In this document: positions 7,832 to 18,060 of the stretch, piece after piece
How positions within the stretch are numbered: position 1 is the first letter of the stretch
Layout: every line of letters begins with the position of its first letter
Assembly (NCBI GenBank): GCA_016936655.1
Contig: JAFGXL010000008.1
Span: forward strand, 1-64,000
Reading direction: 5' to 3'
Length of the DNA stretch: 64,000 bases
From: Nitrospirota bacterium
Lineage (GTDB): Bacteria > Nitrospirota > Thermodesulfovibrionia > Thermodesulfovibrionales > Dissulfurispiraceae
Made by a program: the position numbers and the translations under genes
Notes under the pieces: model-generated
Databases searched by the model: none
What the model was told of the DNA's origin: nothing
What the model saw: the letters and a program-made list of their open reading frames with translations, nothing else

Positions 7832-9119
7832 AATTGTTATCAGAGACTGCAGGATAGTAGATGTTTCTCAGGATATAGACTCATCTGGAGACATTATTAT
7901 CGAAAACAACAAGGTATTGGACCTTGTTGTTCATAAGCCCGGCTTAAAGCCTGATTATGCTGACTTTGAGGTTGTTGAGGCATCCGGCTTTATGGCGATG
8001 CCCGGTTTTATTGATATTCATACGCACCTGAGGGAGCCAGGCTTTGAGCATAAAGAGACTATAGCTACAGGCACTTTGGCAGCAATAAAGGGCGGATTCA
8101 CATCTGTATGCCCTATGCCGAACACCAATCCTGTAAATGATAACCCTACTGTAACTACATTTATTATTAAAAGAGCGATGAAACGTGGATCATGCAATGT
8201 TTATCCTATAGGCGCTATAACTAAAGGCCAAAATGGTGAAGAGCTGGCAGAGATGGGTATGATGCTCGAGGCTGGCTGCGTGGCATTCTCTGATGACGGC
8301 AAGCCTGTGATGAATGCCCTTGTAATGAAAAGGGCGCTTGAGTATTCGAAGGTGTTCGGAGTGCCCCTCATATCCCACTGCGAGGATATGAGCCTCACTG
8401 CAATGGGTGTGATGAATGAAGGCTATCTGGCCACTTTGCTAGGTCTGGAGGGTATCCCCAGATCCTCTGAAGAGCTCATTGTGAGCCGCGACATTATGCT
8501 GGCTGGATATGCAGGAGCAAGACTCCATATAGCGCATGTATCAACAAGAGGTTCTGTTGATATTATCAGGCGCGCAAAGGCAAGTGGAGTACAGGTTACA
8601 GCAGAGACCTGTCCCCACTACTTTACAATAACCGAAGATGCTGTGAAAGGATATAATACTGATGCCAAGGTGAATCCTCCTCTGCGGTGCGCTGAAGATA
8701 TTGAAGCAATAAAAGAGGGTCTCAGAGACGGCACTATAGATGTGATAGCTACAGATCATGCTCCTCACCATGCTGATGAAAAGGTACTTGAGTTTGACAG
8801 GGCACCTTCAGGTATATCTGGGCTGGAAACAGCTCTTAGCCTAAGCCTCAGACTTGTCGATGAGGGAGTGCTGACCTACTCAGATCTTTGTAAAAAGATA
8901 TCTTATGAACCTTCAAAAATATTCGGCATAGGAAAGGGAACACTTAAAAAAGGTGCATGTGCTGACATCACAATCATAGATACTAAAAAAGAGTTTATCG
9001 TATCAAAAAGCAAACTCCTGTCCAAGGGCAAGAATACGCCATTTGAAGGTATGAATCTTATGGGAATGCCTGTGGCTGTTGTTGTGAAGGGGAAATATAT
9101 AAATGTTCTGGAGCTTTAA
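7821..9119 (+). CDS. pyrC: Dihydroorotase (type I)
   Basis: Zinc amidohydrolase closing carbamoyl-aspartate to dihydroorotate. Metal ligands are visible: DIHTHLREPG near residue 60, HCEDMS near residue 185, HIAHVST near residue 237 and ATDHAPH near residue 310. The intact ligand set and 432-residue length indicate an active enzyme rather than an inactive PyrC' partner of PyrB. Overlaps pyrB at its start and carA through a TAATG junction. Confidence 0.96.
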   Translation: MSNKIVIRDCRIVDVSQDIDSSGDIIIENNKVLDLVVHKPGLKPDYADFEVVEASGFMAMPGFIDIHTHLREPGFEHKETIATGTLAAIKGGFTSVCPMPNTNPVNDNPTVTTFIIKRAMKRGSCNVYPIGAITKGQNGEELAEMGMMLEAGCVAFSDDGKPVMNALVMKRALEYSKVFGVPLISHCEDMSLTAMGVMNEGYLATLLGLEGIPRSSEELIVSRDIMLAGYAGARLHIAHVSTRGSVDIIRRAKASGVQVTAETCPHYFTITEDAVKGYNTDAKVNPPLRCAEDIEAIKEGLRDGTIDVIATDHAPHHADEKVLEFDRAPSGISGLETALSLSLRLVDEGVLTYSDLCKKISYEPSKIFGIGKGTLKKGACADITIIDTKKEFIVSKSKLLSKGKNTPFEGMNLMGMPVAVVVKGKYINVLEL

Positions 9120-10249
9120 TGAGTAGAGCGATTCTTGTTTTAAAAGATGGTACAGTTTTCGAGGGTAAAAGCTTCGGAGCAGAGTCAGAGGCTATTGGTG
9201 AAGTAGTTTTTAATACATCAATGACAGGGTATCAGGAAATACTTACTGATCCGTCCTATAAAGGACAGATTGTGACCATGACGTATACCCAGATAGGCAA
9301 CTATGGCGTTAATGAACAGGATATAGAATCTTTAGGAGGACCGAAGGCAGAGGGTTTTATTGCACGTGAATATATGGATTTACCCAGCAATTGGCGTTCT
9401 GTTTCATCACTCGGTAGCTATCTTAAAAGTAATGGAATTCCCGGCATACATGGTATAGACACGAGGGCATTGACCAGACATCTCAGAAAATATGGCGCGC
9501 AGATGGGCATTATATCAGCAACAGATTTTAATCCAGCAAGCCTATTAGCCAAAGTCAGGTCGCATAAGGACATTGGTGATGCGGATCTTGTTAAAATGGT
9601 TGCAGGCAATGATGTTCGGGCATGGGAAGAGAGGGTGTGGAGGTGGCCAGCTTCTTTGGTTGAGTCTACGCCTGCACTGGAGCAGGTGCGCTTAAGGATG
9701 GTTGTTTATGATTTTGGGGTTAAGCTTAACATTTTGAGAAATCTTGTTGATGCAGATTTTGATGTTGTAGTCGTTCCAGCAGAAACTCCTGCAGAGGCTG
9801 TGATAGAGTTGAAGCCTGATGCAATTCTTTTGAGCAATGGGCCTGGAGATCCAAAAACGGTAACGTATGCTATAGAAAATTCTAAAAAACTGATAGGCAA
9901 GCTTCCTGTTTTTGGTATATGCCTTGGACATCAGTTACTCGGTCTAGCTTTAGGCGGCAGCACTTATAAGCTCAAGTTCGGGCACCATGGCGGGAATCAT
10001 CCTGTAAAAGACCTTAAGACATCAAAGATAGAGATAACATCTCAAAACCATAACTACTGCGTTGATATAAGCAGCTTAAAAGGACAAGTTAAACTGACAC
10101 ATAGAAATCTTTATGATGGTACAGAAGAGGGTATGCAGCATATTGATCTGCCCTTGTTATCTGTGCAGCACCATCCAGAGGCTGGACCTGGTCCTAATGA
10201 TTCAACAGGTATTTTTACAAGATTTCGAGAGATCATAAAAGCGGCCTAA
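9119..10249 (+). CDS. carA: Carbamoyl-phosphate synthase small subunit
   Basis: Glutaminase subunit that channels ammonia to CarB. The amidotransferase domain carries the nucleophile in FGICLGHQLLGLALGG and the His/Glu pair in QHHPEAGPGP. The amino-terminal CPSase small-chain domain (STSMTGYQEILTDPSY) is complete; 376 residues. Unlike the usual direct carA-carB arrangement, a membrane-protein gene intervenes before carB. Confidence 0.97.
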   Translation: MSRAILVLKDGTVFEGKSFGAESEAIGEVVFNTSMTGYQEILTDPSYKGQIVTMTYTQIGNYGVNEQDIESLGGPKAEGFIAREYMDLPSNWRSVSSLGSYLKSNGIPGIHGIDTRALTRHLRKYGAQMGIISATDFNPASLLAKVRSHKDIGDADLVKMVAGNDVRAWEERVWRWPASLVESTPALEQVRLRMVVYDFGVKLNILRNLVDADFDVVVVPAETPAEAVIELKPDAILLSNGPGDPKTVTYAIENSKKLIGKLPVFGICLGHQLLGLALGGSTYKLKFGHHGGNHPVKDLKTSKIEITSQNHNYCVDISSLKGQVKLTHRNLYDGTEEGMQHIDLPLLSVQHHPEAGPGPNDSTGIFTRFREIIKAA

Positions 10250-10286
10250 TTTTTTTTCGCGCATACCGCTTTATATATAGGGTTAT

Positions 10287-10907
10287 ATGGAAGATAGATG
10301 TTTTATAATCTCAGACGATGACAACGTCCTTGATTTCAGCACATCGTCGTTCAGCACTCTACAGCATAGCGCGCTGCATAGCGGAGCGTTCAATTCTGAA
10401 CTTGCTTCTTCAGTAGCTGCAGGAACTGTAATGATGCTGCTGCTGATAATTATGAGAGGCTCAATAGCCTTCTCTCTTTCAGTGTTGATTGCTGGGGTCT
10501 CTATTTATGGGCTTTTGTTTCTTCTGTTTAGGCGATTTGTAATCAAAGAGCCGCATCTGCAGGCACGCTTCAGCAGGGCAGACAGATCTGTCGAAATCAT
10601 CAGGACAAGATTCTTTTTTAAAATAAGGCAAAGGCATGCTTTTGATCAGATAGAGGCTGCTCTGCTTAAAGAGATTGCGCACAGTTTCACTAATCCTGAT
10701 GGCATAGATGTTGTCGAAAAGATTGCGCTTGACCACAATACAGTGATGATAGGTTTTGGCAAACCTGACCATTTGTATGCTGCTGCTCTAAGGCTGGCAG
10801 ATCAGCGTGAAATAGTCCTCTTTTCATCAGAAAACAGAGAACATGCAGATAAGATTATCGAAAAAATAAATCAATTTTTAGAGGTAAAGGATGCCGAAAC
10901 GGACTGA
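10287..10907 (+). CDS. Two-helix membrane protein of unknown function between carA and carB
   Basis: Not recognised as a named family. The 206-residue protein has two adjacent hydrophobic helices at about residues 43-60 and 63-82, then a soluble carboxy-terminal domain of about 120 residues ending in [18 protein letters not shown], a pattern resembling bacterial PH-like domains that follow helix pairs. It starts 37 bases after carA without a clear Shine-Dalgarno sequence and overlaps carB by 17 bases, so it is translationally tied to the pyr operon. Whether it has any role in pyrimidine metabolism is unknown. Confidence 0.6.
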   Translation: MEDRCFIISDDDNVLDFSTSSFSTLQHSALHSGAFNSELASSVAAGTVMMLLLIIMRGSIAFSLSVLIAGVSIYGLLFLLFRRFVIKEPHLQARFSRADRSVEIIRTRFFFKIRQRHAFDQIEAALLKEIAHSFTNPDGIDVVEKIALDHNTVMIGFGKPDHLYAAALRLADQREIVLFSSENREHADKIIEKINQFLEVKDAETD

Positions 10908-13900
10908 CATCAAAAAGATTATGCTTATCGGATCTGGACCGATTGTGATCGGACAGGCCTGCGAATTTGACTACTCTGGAGCTCAGGCCTGCAAGGCGCT
11001 GCGTGAAGAAGGCTACAAGGTTGTTCTGGTGAACTCAAATCCTGCAACCATCATGACAGATCCTGATATGGCTGATTCCACTTATATTGAACCTCTTAAC
11101 ACATCAATGCTTGAGCTGATTATAAGCAAGGAAAGGCCTGATGCACTATTGCCTACGATGGGAGGCCAGACAGCTCTAAATTTAGCTGTTGATCTCGCAG
11201 AGTCTGGAATTCTGAAGAAATATGCAGTTGAATTAATCGGTGCAAAACTGCCTGCCATAAAAAAGGCAGAGGATCGAGAGCTCTTTAAGTCAGCAATGAG
11301 GAAAATCGGCATTGATGTGCCCAAGAGTGCTGCGATAACAAACCTTAAGGACGGGCTCGACTTGATTGAGCATATAGGCTTTCCAGCTATACTCAGGCCT
11401 GCTTTTACACTTGGGGGATCAGGCGGAGGCATTGCTTATAACATGGAAGAGTATAGAGATCTGCTGGACAAGGGGCTTAAGCTCAGTCCAGTACAGCAGG
11501 TTCTTGTAGAGGAGTCGATGCTCGGATGGAAAGAGTATGAACTCGAAGTCATGCGCGATACAATGGATAACGTGGTGATTATATGCTCAATAGAAAATTT
11601 TGATCCTATGGGTGTGCATACAGGAGACTCGATAACTGTAGCTCCGGCCCAGACACTTACAGACAAGGAGTATCAGCGCATGAGGGATGCCTCTTTGGCT
11701 GTAATACGAGAGATCGGTGTGGATACAGGCGGTTCTAATATTCAGTTTGCTATAGATCCTGCAACTGGCAGGATGATAATTATAGAGATGAATCCAAGGG
11801 TCTCCAGAAGCTCTGCGCTCGCGAGCAAGGCTACAGGGTTTCCGATAGCCAAGATAGCTGCCAAACTGGCAGTAGGCTACACTCTTGACGAGATAAAAAA
11901 TGATATTACGAGACTAACGCCTGCCTCTTTCGAGCCAGCGATAGACTATGTGGTAACAAAAATACCGAGATTCACTTTCGAGAAGTTTGCTGAGGCAGAC
12001 ACAACACTAACAACACAGATGAAGTCTGTCGGCGAGGTTATGGCAATAGGCAGGACATTTAAAGAATCTCTACAAAAAGCTCTGAGGAGTCTAGAGACCG
12101 GGTCTGCAGGATTTGAGCCTTTTGATGCTACACTCGATGAGCTGCGCAAAAGACTTAAAACTCCAAACTCAGAGAGAATATGGTCTGCTGCTCAGGCTAT
12201 AAGGCAGGGCATGTCTATTGAAGAGATATTCTCTATCAGCTCCATTGACCCATGGTTTTTGAATAACATAAAACAAATTACTGATATGGAGAGTCTGATA
12301 GCAGAAAGTTCCGATAAAATAAGTAATGCAGATGATGAGGCGGCTGATATTCTGCACGAGGCAAAGGAGTATGGATTTTCTGACAGGAGGATAGCAGCAC
12401 TCTGCAAAGTAAAAGAGAATGATATAAGAAATCTACGCCTAAGCTTGGGTATAGAGCCTTCGTACAAACTGGTTGATACATGTGCTGCTGAGTTTGAGGC
12501 TTATACTCCTTATCTATATTCGACATATGAGAAGTCTTTCCAAATGGCTAATGGCGCTAGAGTTACAGAGTGCGAGGCGAGGCCTACTGACAGAAAAAAA
12601 ATCATAATCCTGGGCTCTGGTCCGAATAGAATAGGTCAGGGCATTGAGTTTGACTACTGCTGTGTTCAGGCTGTTTTTGGTCTTAAAGAGCTCGGTTATG
12701 AAACAATAATGGTTAATTGCAATCCTGAGACAGTAAGCACAGACTACGATACTGCTGATAGACTCTATTTCGAACCGCTCACAATTGAGGACGTACTGAG
12801 CATAATAAGAATTGAAAAGCCAGAGGGAGTTATTGTCCAGTTTGGAGGACAGACTCCTCTTAAACTATCTGTGCCTCTCGAAGAAGAGGGAGTAAAAATA
12901 CTAGGCACATCACCAGACTCCATAGATAGGGCAGAGGACAGAAAGAGATTCAAGGATCTTCTGCATAAACTCGACCTCAAACAGCCGCAGAGCGGAACAG
13001 CTGAATCTACGGACGAGGCTTTGGAGATAGCCAACAGCATAGGATATCCTGTAATGGTTAGACCTTCTTATGTGCTTGGTGGCAGGGCTATGGAGATTGT
13101 TTATGATGACAGCTCAATGATCGACTATATGAGGAGGGCTGTGAAGGCATCCCCAGGGCATCCTGTGCTTGTGGATATGTATCTTCAGGACGCTATCGAG
13201 ATAGATGTGGATGCGCTTTCTGATGGATGCGATACTGTAGTCGGTGGCGTTATGCAGCACATTGAAGAGGCTGGAGTACATTCAGGAGATTCAGCTTGTT
13301 CCCTGCCTCCATATTCACTTAATGACGATATAATTAATGAGATAAAAAATCAGACAAAAGCTCTGGCTAAAGAGTTAAGTGTGATAGGCCTGATGAATAT
13401 ACAGTTCGCTGTCAAGGATGATGAGATTTATATACTGGAAGTTAATCCGCGAGCATCAAGAACAGTGCCTTTTGTTAGCAAGGCCACGGGTGTTCCGCTT
13501 GCTAGGCTGGCAGCAAAGGTTATAGCTGGTAGAAATCTTAAAGAGCTTGGATTTACAAAGGAAAAAAGTATAACTCATGTAGCTGTTAAAGAGGCAGTCT
13601 TTCCTTTCGACAAATTCCCAGGAGTGGATACCATACTTGGGCCGGAGATGAAGTCAACGGGAGAGGCGATGGGAATTGATCAGGATTTTGGTATGGCATA
13701 TGCCAAGGCTCAGGCAGCCAGCTATAACAGCATACCAACATCAGGCAAATTTTTCTTGAGTGTAAAGGATAAAGATAAGCCTCACGCTGTTTGTATAGTA
13801 AAAAAGCTGCTCAGCATGGGCGTACAGATAATAGCAACAAAAGGAACTGCTGCATATCTTGCAGACAATGGAATAGAGGTTGAATCAATCAATAAAGTTG

Positions 13901-14145
13901 CTGAGGGCAGGCCGCATATAGTTGACCTTATAAAAAACAGAGATGTAAGCTTTATAATAAATACTGTTGCCGGGGCTCAAGCTCAGCGTGATTCGCTTTC
14001 TATCAGGCGCAGCGCGCTGCAGTTCAAGGTGCCGTACACGACAACCATATCTGGAGCACAGGCTGTTGTTAGGGCTGTTGAGATGCTTCAGCAAAAAGAG
14101 TTGGGCATAAAATCAATTCAGGATTACCACAAAACAGGAGGGTAG
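10891..14145 (+). CDS. carB: Carbamoyl-phosphate synthase large subunit
   Basis: Two-step ATP-dependent carbamoyl phosphate synthesis. The 1084 residues contain the duplicated architecture: ATP-grasp 1 (start [29 protein letters not shown] near residue 170), oligomerisation domain, ATP-grasp 2 ([19 protein letters not shown] near residue 571; [10 protein letters not shown]) and the MGS-like allosteric domain at the end ([13 protein letters not shown]). Start preceded by GAGGTAAAGG; followed after two bases by glpX. Confidence 0.98.
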   Translation: MPKRTDIKKIMLIGSGPIVIGQACEFDYSGAQACKALREEGYKVVLVNSNPATIMTDPDMADSTYIEPLNTSMLELIISKERPDALLPTMGGQTALNLAVDLAESGILKKYAVELIGAKLPAIKKAEDRELFKSAMRKIGIDVPKSAAITNLKDGLDLIEHIGFPAILRPAFTLGGSGGGIAYNMEEYRDLLDKGLKLSPVQQVLVEESMLGWKEYELEVMRDTMDNVVIICSIENFDPMGVHTGDSITVAPAQTLTDKEYQRMRDASLAVIREIGVDTGGSNIQFAIDPATGRMIIIEMNPRVSRSSALASKATGFPIAKIAAKLAVGYTLDEIKNDITRLTPASFEPAIDYVVTKIPRFTFEKFAEADTTLTTQMKSVGEVMAIGRTFKESLQKALRSLETGSAGFEPFDATLDELRKRLKTPNSERIWSAAQAIRQGMSIEEIFSISSIDPWFLNNIKQITDMESLIAESSDKISNADDEAADILHEAKEYGFSDRRIAALCKVKENDIRNLRLSLGIEPSYKLVDTCAAEFEAYTPYLYSTYEKSFQMANGARVTECEARPTDRKKIIILGSGPNRIGQGIEFDYCCVQAVFGLKELGYETIMVNCNPETVSTDYDTADRLYFEPLTIEDVLSIIRIEKPEGVIVQFGGQTPLKLSVPLEEEGVKILGTSPDSIDRAEDRKRFKDLLHKLDLKQPQSGTAESTDEALEIANSIGYPVMVRPSYVLGGRAMEIVYDDSSMIDYMRRAVKASPGHPVLVDMYLQDAIEIDVDALSDGCDTVVGGVMQHIEEAGVHSGDSACSLPPYSLNDDIINEIKNQTKALAKELSVIGLMNIQFAVKDDEIYILEVNPRASRTVPFVSKATGVPLARLAAKVIAGRNLKELGFTKEKSITHVAVKEAVFPFDKFPGVDTILGPEMKSTGEAMGIDQDFGMAYAKAQAASYNSIPTSGKFFLSVKDKDKPHAVCIVKKLLSMGVQIIATKGTAAYLADNGIEVESINKVAEGRPHIVDLIKNRDVSFIINTVAGAQAQRDSLSIRRSALQFKVPYTTTISGAQAVVRAVEMLQQKELGIKSIQDYHKTGG

Positions 14146-14147
14146 CG

Positions 14148-15119
14148 ATGGAACAGTTGATGCTTGAGATAGTAAAGGTTACTGAGCAGGCTGCAATAGC
14201 TGCTGCAAGGCTTATGGGCAAGGGCGACAGAAATGGTGCGGACCAGGAAGCCGTAACAGCAATGAGAACTGCCCTAAATCAAATCCCGATACATGGCAGG
14301 ATAGTTATCGGCGAAGGCGAAAGAGATGAGGCTCCCATGCTTTATATTGGTGAGGAGGTCGGAAATGGAAGCGACGGAGATAAACAGGTTGATATTGCCG
14401 TTGATCCCTTGGAGGGCACTAACCTCTGCGCTACCGGCTCGCCAAATGCGCTTGCAGTAATGGCTATAGCAGAGAGAAACGGACTGCTTCACTGTCCGGA
14501 TACATATATGGAAAAGCTTGTTGTAAGGCCGAGCGCTAAAGGCGTTGTTGATATAAGAGCATCTGTTAAGGATAATCTGAAGGCGATAGCAAAGGCTGAG
14601 GATAGGGATATTGATGATCTAGTTGTTGTTATATTGGACAGACCCAGACATGAACAGATAATAAAAGATGTAAGAGCAACCGGAGCCAGAATTAAACTTA
14701 TTACAGATGGTGATATAACTCCTGCTATTGCAGCGGTTGTCGAGGGTACAGGCATACATGCACTTATGGGCATCGGCGGCGCTCCTGAAGGTGTGCTCTC
14801 TGCTGCAGCGATAAAATGTCTTGGCGGAGAGATACAAGCACGCATGAGATGGAGGAGTGAAGAGGAGAAGAAGAGGGCGAGTGCTATGGGTGTAGACCTG
14901 AGCGAAGAGAAGGTATATACAACTGATGACCTTGCTCCTGGCAATAATATAATATTTGTAGCCAGCGGTGTTACAAAGGGTGATATAGTTGAAGGAGTGA
15001 GCTTTTTCGGCGGCGGAGCAAGGACGCATACGATAGCACTGTCTGCTATATCCAGACAGATCAGATTTATTGATTCTATCCATATGCTGGAAAAAGTTGG
15101 AAAGATTAAACTAAAATAA
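14148..15119 (+). CDS. glpX: Fructose-1,6-bisphosphatase class II (GlpX)
   Basis: Gluconeogenic hydrolysis of fructose-1,6-bisphosphate. Metal and substrate motifs GEGERDEAPML (near residue 52) and DPLEGTNL (near residue 87) are those of the GlpX family; 323 residues, the usual length. A GGAGG sequence precedes the ATG and the gene lies two bases after carB, so it is read with the pyrimidine genes. An additional sedoheptulose-bisphosphatase activity is possible in this family but cannot be judged here. Confidence 0.94.
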   Translation: MEQLMLEIVKVTEQAAIAAARLMGKGDRNGADQEAVTAMRTALNQIPIHGRIVIGEGERDEAPMLYIGEEVGNGSDGDKQVDIAVDPLEGTNLCATGSPNALAVMAIAERNGLLHCPDTYMEKLVVRPSAKGVVDIRASVKDNLKAIAKAEDRDIDDLVVVILDRPRHEQIIKDVRATGARIKLITDGDITPAIAAVVEGTGIHALMGIGGAPEGVLSAAAIKCLGGEIQARMRWRSEEEKKRASAMGVDLSEEKVYTTDDLAPGNNIIFVASGVTKGDIVEGVSFFGGGARTHTIALSAISRQIRFIDSIHMLEKVGKIKLK

Positions 15120-15124
15120 TTTCT

Positions 15125-15721
15125 ATGACAGAGAGAAATTTTGAATCACTTCTAAATGAGTCTGTTAAGGTGCATGGACATCTATGCCCAGGTCAAGTGC
15201 TTGGAGTGCGGATGTCCATGCTTGGACTTAAACTGATAGCCATCGAAGATCCAAGAGGTAAAGACAGAAAGAGTATAATCGTCTTTGTAGAGATAGACAG
15301 ATGCGCAACTGACGCGATACAGTCTGTTACCGGATGCAGTCTTGGCCACAGGACAATGAAGTTCGTTGACCTCGGCAAAATGGCTGCCACATTTATCAAT
15401 CTGAAGACAGGTAAGGCTGTACGTCTAATAGCGCGTGAAGATACAAGACAGAAAGCCAAGGATATGTTTCCTGAAATAGAGAACAAATATGCAGCACAGC
15501 TCGAGTCATACAAAGTTATGACAGATGAAGACCTTTTTGAAATTATGGAAGTGTCTGTTGATATAAAGCCTGAGGATATGCCGGGCAGACCCCTCAGGAG
15601 AGTCTGCTGCGATGTTTGCGGCGAGTATGTACAGGATATGAGAGATGTGGAAAAAGACGGCAAGGTTTTATGTAAAAGCTGTTCAGAAAAGTGCTATTAT
15701 TCCGATGCAAATGTTTCTTGA
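15125..15721 (+). CDS. FmdE-family protein with zinc-ribbon tail
   Basis: 198 residues. The amino-terminal domain carries the FmdE signature HGHLCPG (residues 17-23) and CATDAIQSVTGCSLGHRT, with the carboxy end forming a CC-x2-C and C-x2-C zinc-ribbon-like tail. FmdE proteins copurify with molybdenum/tungsten formylmethanofuran dehydrogenase in methanogens; in bacteria they occur beside formate dehydrogenase or molybdenum-cofactor genes and their reaction is unresolved. Here the neighbours are a ModE-like regulator and a molybdopterin-binding protein, supporting a role around Mo/W cofactors. Confidence 0.82.
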   Translation: MTERNFESLLNESVKVHGHLCPGQVLGVRMSMLGLKLIAIEDPRGKDRKSIIVFVEIDRCATDAIQSVTGCSLGHRTMKFVDLGKMAATFINLKTGKAVRLIAREDTRQKAKDMFPEIENKYAAQLESYKVMTDEDLFEIMEVSVDIKPEDMPGRPLRRVCCDVCGEYVQDMRDVEKDGKVLCKSCSEKCYYSDANVS

Positions 15722-15731
15722 TTTTTTTTAA

Positions 15732-15741
15732 ATAACGTTAT
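15732..15741. promoter_or_regulatory. ATAACGTTAT palindrome overlapping the ModE-like start codon
   Basis: A perfect 10-bp palindrome that includes the first two bases of the ATG. The inner TAACG/CGTTA halves resemble the arms of known ModE operators, so autoregulation is a reasonable guess, though the full-length operator has a longer spacer between arms. Confidence 0.35.
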
Positions 15742-16096
15742 GCGAAAAAGTCACAACGACATAGAGATAAGATCAAAGCTCTGGATAGAGATTGACGGAG
15801 AGCCTGTGTTTGGCAGAGGCAGGAGATTTTTGTTGAACGCTGTTGATCGGTATGGATCAATCAACAGGGCAGCTAAAGAGATTAATATTTCTTACAGAAA
15901 AGCTTGGAGCTATATAAAGGCTATGGAAGACAGGCTAGGCATAAAGCTTGTCGAGAGGCAGGCTGGGGGCGTTAATGGCGGCGGAGCAGTGCTGACAGAT
16001 GCTGCCAGATTATTTCTAAAAAATTATGAAGAACTTGAATCTGGAATAAAAGAGCTTGTTGATAATAAATTTGATGATATATTCGGACAGAAATAA
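15740..16096 (+). CDS. ModE-like winged-helix regulator, DNA-binding domain only
   Basis: 118 residues corresponding to the ModE amino-terminal LysR-type winged helix: INRAAKEINISYRKAWSYIKAMEDRLGIKLVERQAGG is the recognition region and GGAVLTDAA the wing. The carboxy-terminal molbindin (TOBE) domains that bind molybdate in E. coli ModE are absent, so any metal sensing would need another protein. The gene sits between the FmdE-family gene and a molybdopterin-binding protein. Start chosen as the first ATG; no strong Shine-Dalgarno is seen. Confidence 0.82.
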   Translation: MRKSHNDIEIRSKLWIEIDGEPVFGRGRRFLLNAVDRYGSINRAAKEINISYRKAWSYIKAMEDRLGIKLVERQAGGVNGGGAVLTDAARLFLKNYEELESGIKELVDNKFDDIFGQK

Positions 16097-16131
16097 TGCA
16101 AAGAAAGGATTTTTTTTTATAAGGGGGCAGT

Positions 16132-17211
16132 ATGTGTGATACTCTTCAATCTGATCTGAAACTTCGTTCAGGTGTTGTTGCTATTCCGGTAGCTGACGCT
16201 GCCGGCACTGTATTGGCGCATGATATCACAGAAATCAGAAGGGGCGAATTTAAAGGCCGTGCATTCAGAAAGGGGCATGTTGTAGCGCCTGAGGATATAG
16301 ATTATTTGAGGAATCTAGGTAAGGAACATCTGTATGTTTTGAAAATCGCGGATGACGAAATGCATGAAGACGATGCAGCACATGAGCTGGTATCAGCTCT
16401 TATTGGTCAAAATGTCCAGATGGATGGAGAGCCCAAAGAGGGCAAAATAGGAATACTTGCATCAGAGGACGGGATCCTGAAGGTTAATGCTGAGGCATTA
16501 AGAGCTTTTAATGAACTGCAAGATGTTATGTGCGCAACAATTCACAATAATACAGTCATCAAAAAAGGCAGGATGCTCGGAGGAGCCAGAGCTATTCCAC
16601 TTGTTGTTAAAAAAAGCTCAATCCAGAGAGCAGCAGATTTTGCACGCACTAACTATCCAATAATTGAAGTAAAAAAAATGAGAAGGCCAAATGTAGGTGT
16701 TGTTATAACAGGCAGCGAGGTTTTTTACGGAAGAATTAAGGATGGTTTTAAACCCGTTATTGAGCAGAAGATAAAATCTGTTGATGGCAATATTGTCGAT
16801 ATCCTTTACGCGCCTGATAATCTAGATAAAATAGAGCAGAGTATGAGAGATCTTATTAATGCTGGTGCAGACCTGCTTATAACAACTGGAGGGATGTCTG
16901 TTGATCCAGACGATATAACAAGATTTGCCATAAAAAATATAGGCGCTAAAGATATATGCTATGGTGCGTCAGTATTGCCTGGCGCGATGTTTCTTATTGG
17001 TTATATTGATGCTGCTTCCAGCATTCAGATACCTGTGCTCGGCATACCTGCATGCGGCATGTACTACAAGACTACAATATTTGATCTAATTCTGCCGAGA
17101 GTGCTCGCAGGAGAAAAGATTGGCAGAAAAGAGATCGCATACTACAGCCACGGCGGATTATGCATGACCTGCCAGACATGCGTTTATCCTCACTGCCCTT
17201 TCGGCAAGTGA
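16132..17211 (+). CDS. Molybdopterin-binding (MoCF domain) protein with cysteine-rich tail
   Basis: 359 residues. The first part resembles the MoeA entry domain (GRAFRKGHVVAPEDIDYLRNLG, about residues 45-62); the central MoCF/MogA-type fold runs from VGVVITGSEVFYGRIKDG to LITTGGMSVDPDD and the GIPACGMYY loop. The last 16 residues hold four cysteines (344, 347, 350, 355; CMTCQTCVYPHC), a possible metal or Fe-S site. A molybdopterin-binding or insertion role is likely from the fold; the substrate enzyme is unknown. Clear Shine-Dalgarno (GGGGG, with 5-base spacing). Confidence 0.8.
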   Translation: MCDTLQSDLKLRSGVVAIPVADAAGTVLAHDITEIRRGEFKGRAFRKGHVVAPEDIDYLRNLGKEHLYVLKIADDEMHEDDAAHELVSALIGQNVQMDGEPKEGKIGILASEDGILKVNAEALRAFNELQDVMCATIHNNTVIKKGRMLGGARAIPLVVKKSSIQRAADFARTNYPIIEVKKMRRPNVGVVITGSEVFYGRIKDGFKPVIEQKIKSVDGNIVDILYAPDNLDKIEQSMRDLINAGADLLITTGGMSVDPDDITRFAIKNIGAKDICYGASVLPGAMFLIGYIDAASSIQIPVLGIPACGMYYKTTIFDLILPRVLAGEKIGRKEIAYYSHGGLCMTCQTCVYPHCPFGK

Positions 17212-17220
17212 GGGTTCTGT

Positions 17221-17249
17221 TTGACAGGCGGGATCTTTTCTGATATTCT
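17221..17249 (+). promoter_or_regulatory. Sigma-70 promoter giving a nearly leaderless mRNA
   Basis: TTGACA (17221-17226), 17 bases, TATTCT (17244-17249). The downstream ATG is only 9 bases after the -10 box and lacks a Shine-Dalgarno, so transcription probably starts at or within 2-3 bases of the start codon. Confidence 0.75.
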
Positions 17250-17258
17250 CAAACACGA

Positions 17259-18038
17259 ATGAAAAGACTGCTTATAATAACTCTCCTTGCAGTTTCATTT
17301 GCCAATACTGCTGACTGTTATGAGGTCAAGGGGCTTCAGCCGTTAGCTCCTTACGGCGTATTCTCAACATTCAGCGCTGAGACATTAAACCATAAAAAAT
17401 TTAACCTCGGAATGAATCTCGAAAAGATTCAGGATCCAAACTTCTATAGAGCATCTATTCAGTTTGCTTACGGTCTGACTAAGAATATAGAATTCAGCGC
17501 AGCGCTGCCGATAGTGCTTAACTGGCAGGAGAGTACGGATGGAACTGAAGATCTTGCTTTCGGCATCAAGCACAAAATCTATAATGGATCATCAGTATTG
17601 CCTGCTGTATCTTACCTCATAGCAGTTTCAGGGTATTCTGGTAAAGACAACTTTACAACTGAGGGCAGAATAGGCGGCGGACTCATTCTGACAAAAAAAA
17701 TAGGGCCATTCAAAGGTCATATGAACTTTTTCTACTTCAAGCCTGGCAAGAGCGAGCTACATGAAGAGTACTCCCTTAATATAGGCACTGAACTCGCAGT
17801 ATCAAACAGGTCTGTTATACTTGCTGAGGTTATAGGGAAAAAAGAATTCGACAAAAACAAGATCAATATGCTTGAATGGCGTCTTGGATATAGAACAAGG
17901 ACTGCTGATAATATATATACAACAATAGGCGCCGGATTTGACATTAAAAACAGGACTCCAGATCTGCGTATAATGTTTTCAGTAAACTTTATCCTGCCTA
18001 TAGACAAAGTCAGAATAGAAAGAGTTGTCGAAGAATAG
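17259..18038 (+). CDS. Outer-membrane beta-barrel protein
   Basis: 259 residues with a signal peptide (MKRLLIITLLAVSFANTADC, cut near residue 20) and alternating amphipathic strands throughout: examples are FYRASIQFAYGLTKNIEFSA, GRIGGGLILTK and IYTTIGAGFDIKNR. Such a pattern fits a 10-12 stranded outer-membrane barrel of the phenol-degradation/transporter-like type. No specific family or substrate was recognised. It has its own promoter and precedes tatA. Confidence 0.65.
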   Translation: MKRLLIITLLAVSFANTADCYEVKGLQPLAPYGVFSTFSAETLNHKKFNLGMNLEKIQDPNFYRASIQFAYGLTKNIEFSAALPIVLNWQESTDGTEDLAFGIKHKIYNGSSVLPAVSYLIAVSGYSGKDNFTTEGRIGGGLILTKKIGPFKGHMNFFYFKPGKSELHEEYSLNIGTELAVSNRSVILAEVIGKKEFDKNKINMLEWRLGYRTRTADNIYTTIGAGFDIKNRTPDLRIMFSVNFILPIDKVRIERVVEE

Positions 18039-18052
18039 TTTTGTGCTATAAT
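18025..18052 (+). promoter_or_regulatory. Extended -10 promoter of tatA
   Basis: TGCTATAAT (TATAAT at 18047-18052 with an upstream TG) and TTGTCG at 18025-18030 with 16-base spacing. The tatA ATG lies 8 bases after the -10 box and there is no Shine-Dalgarno, again suggesting a leaderless message. Confidence 0.65.
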
Positions 18053-18060
18053 AATAAACT

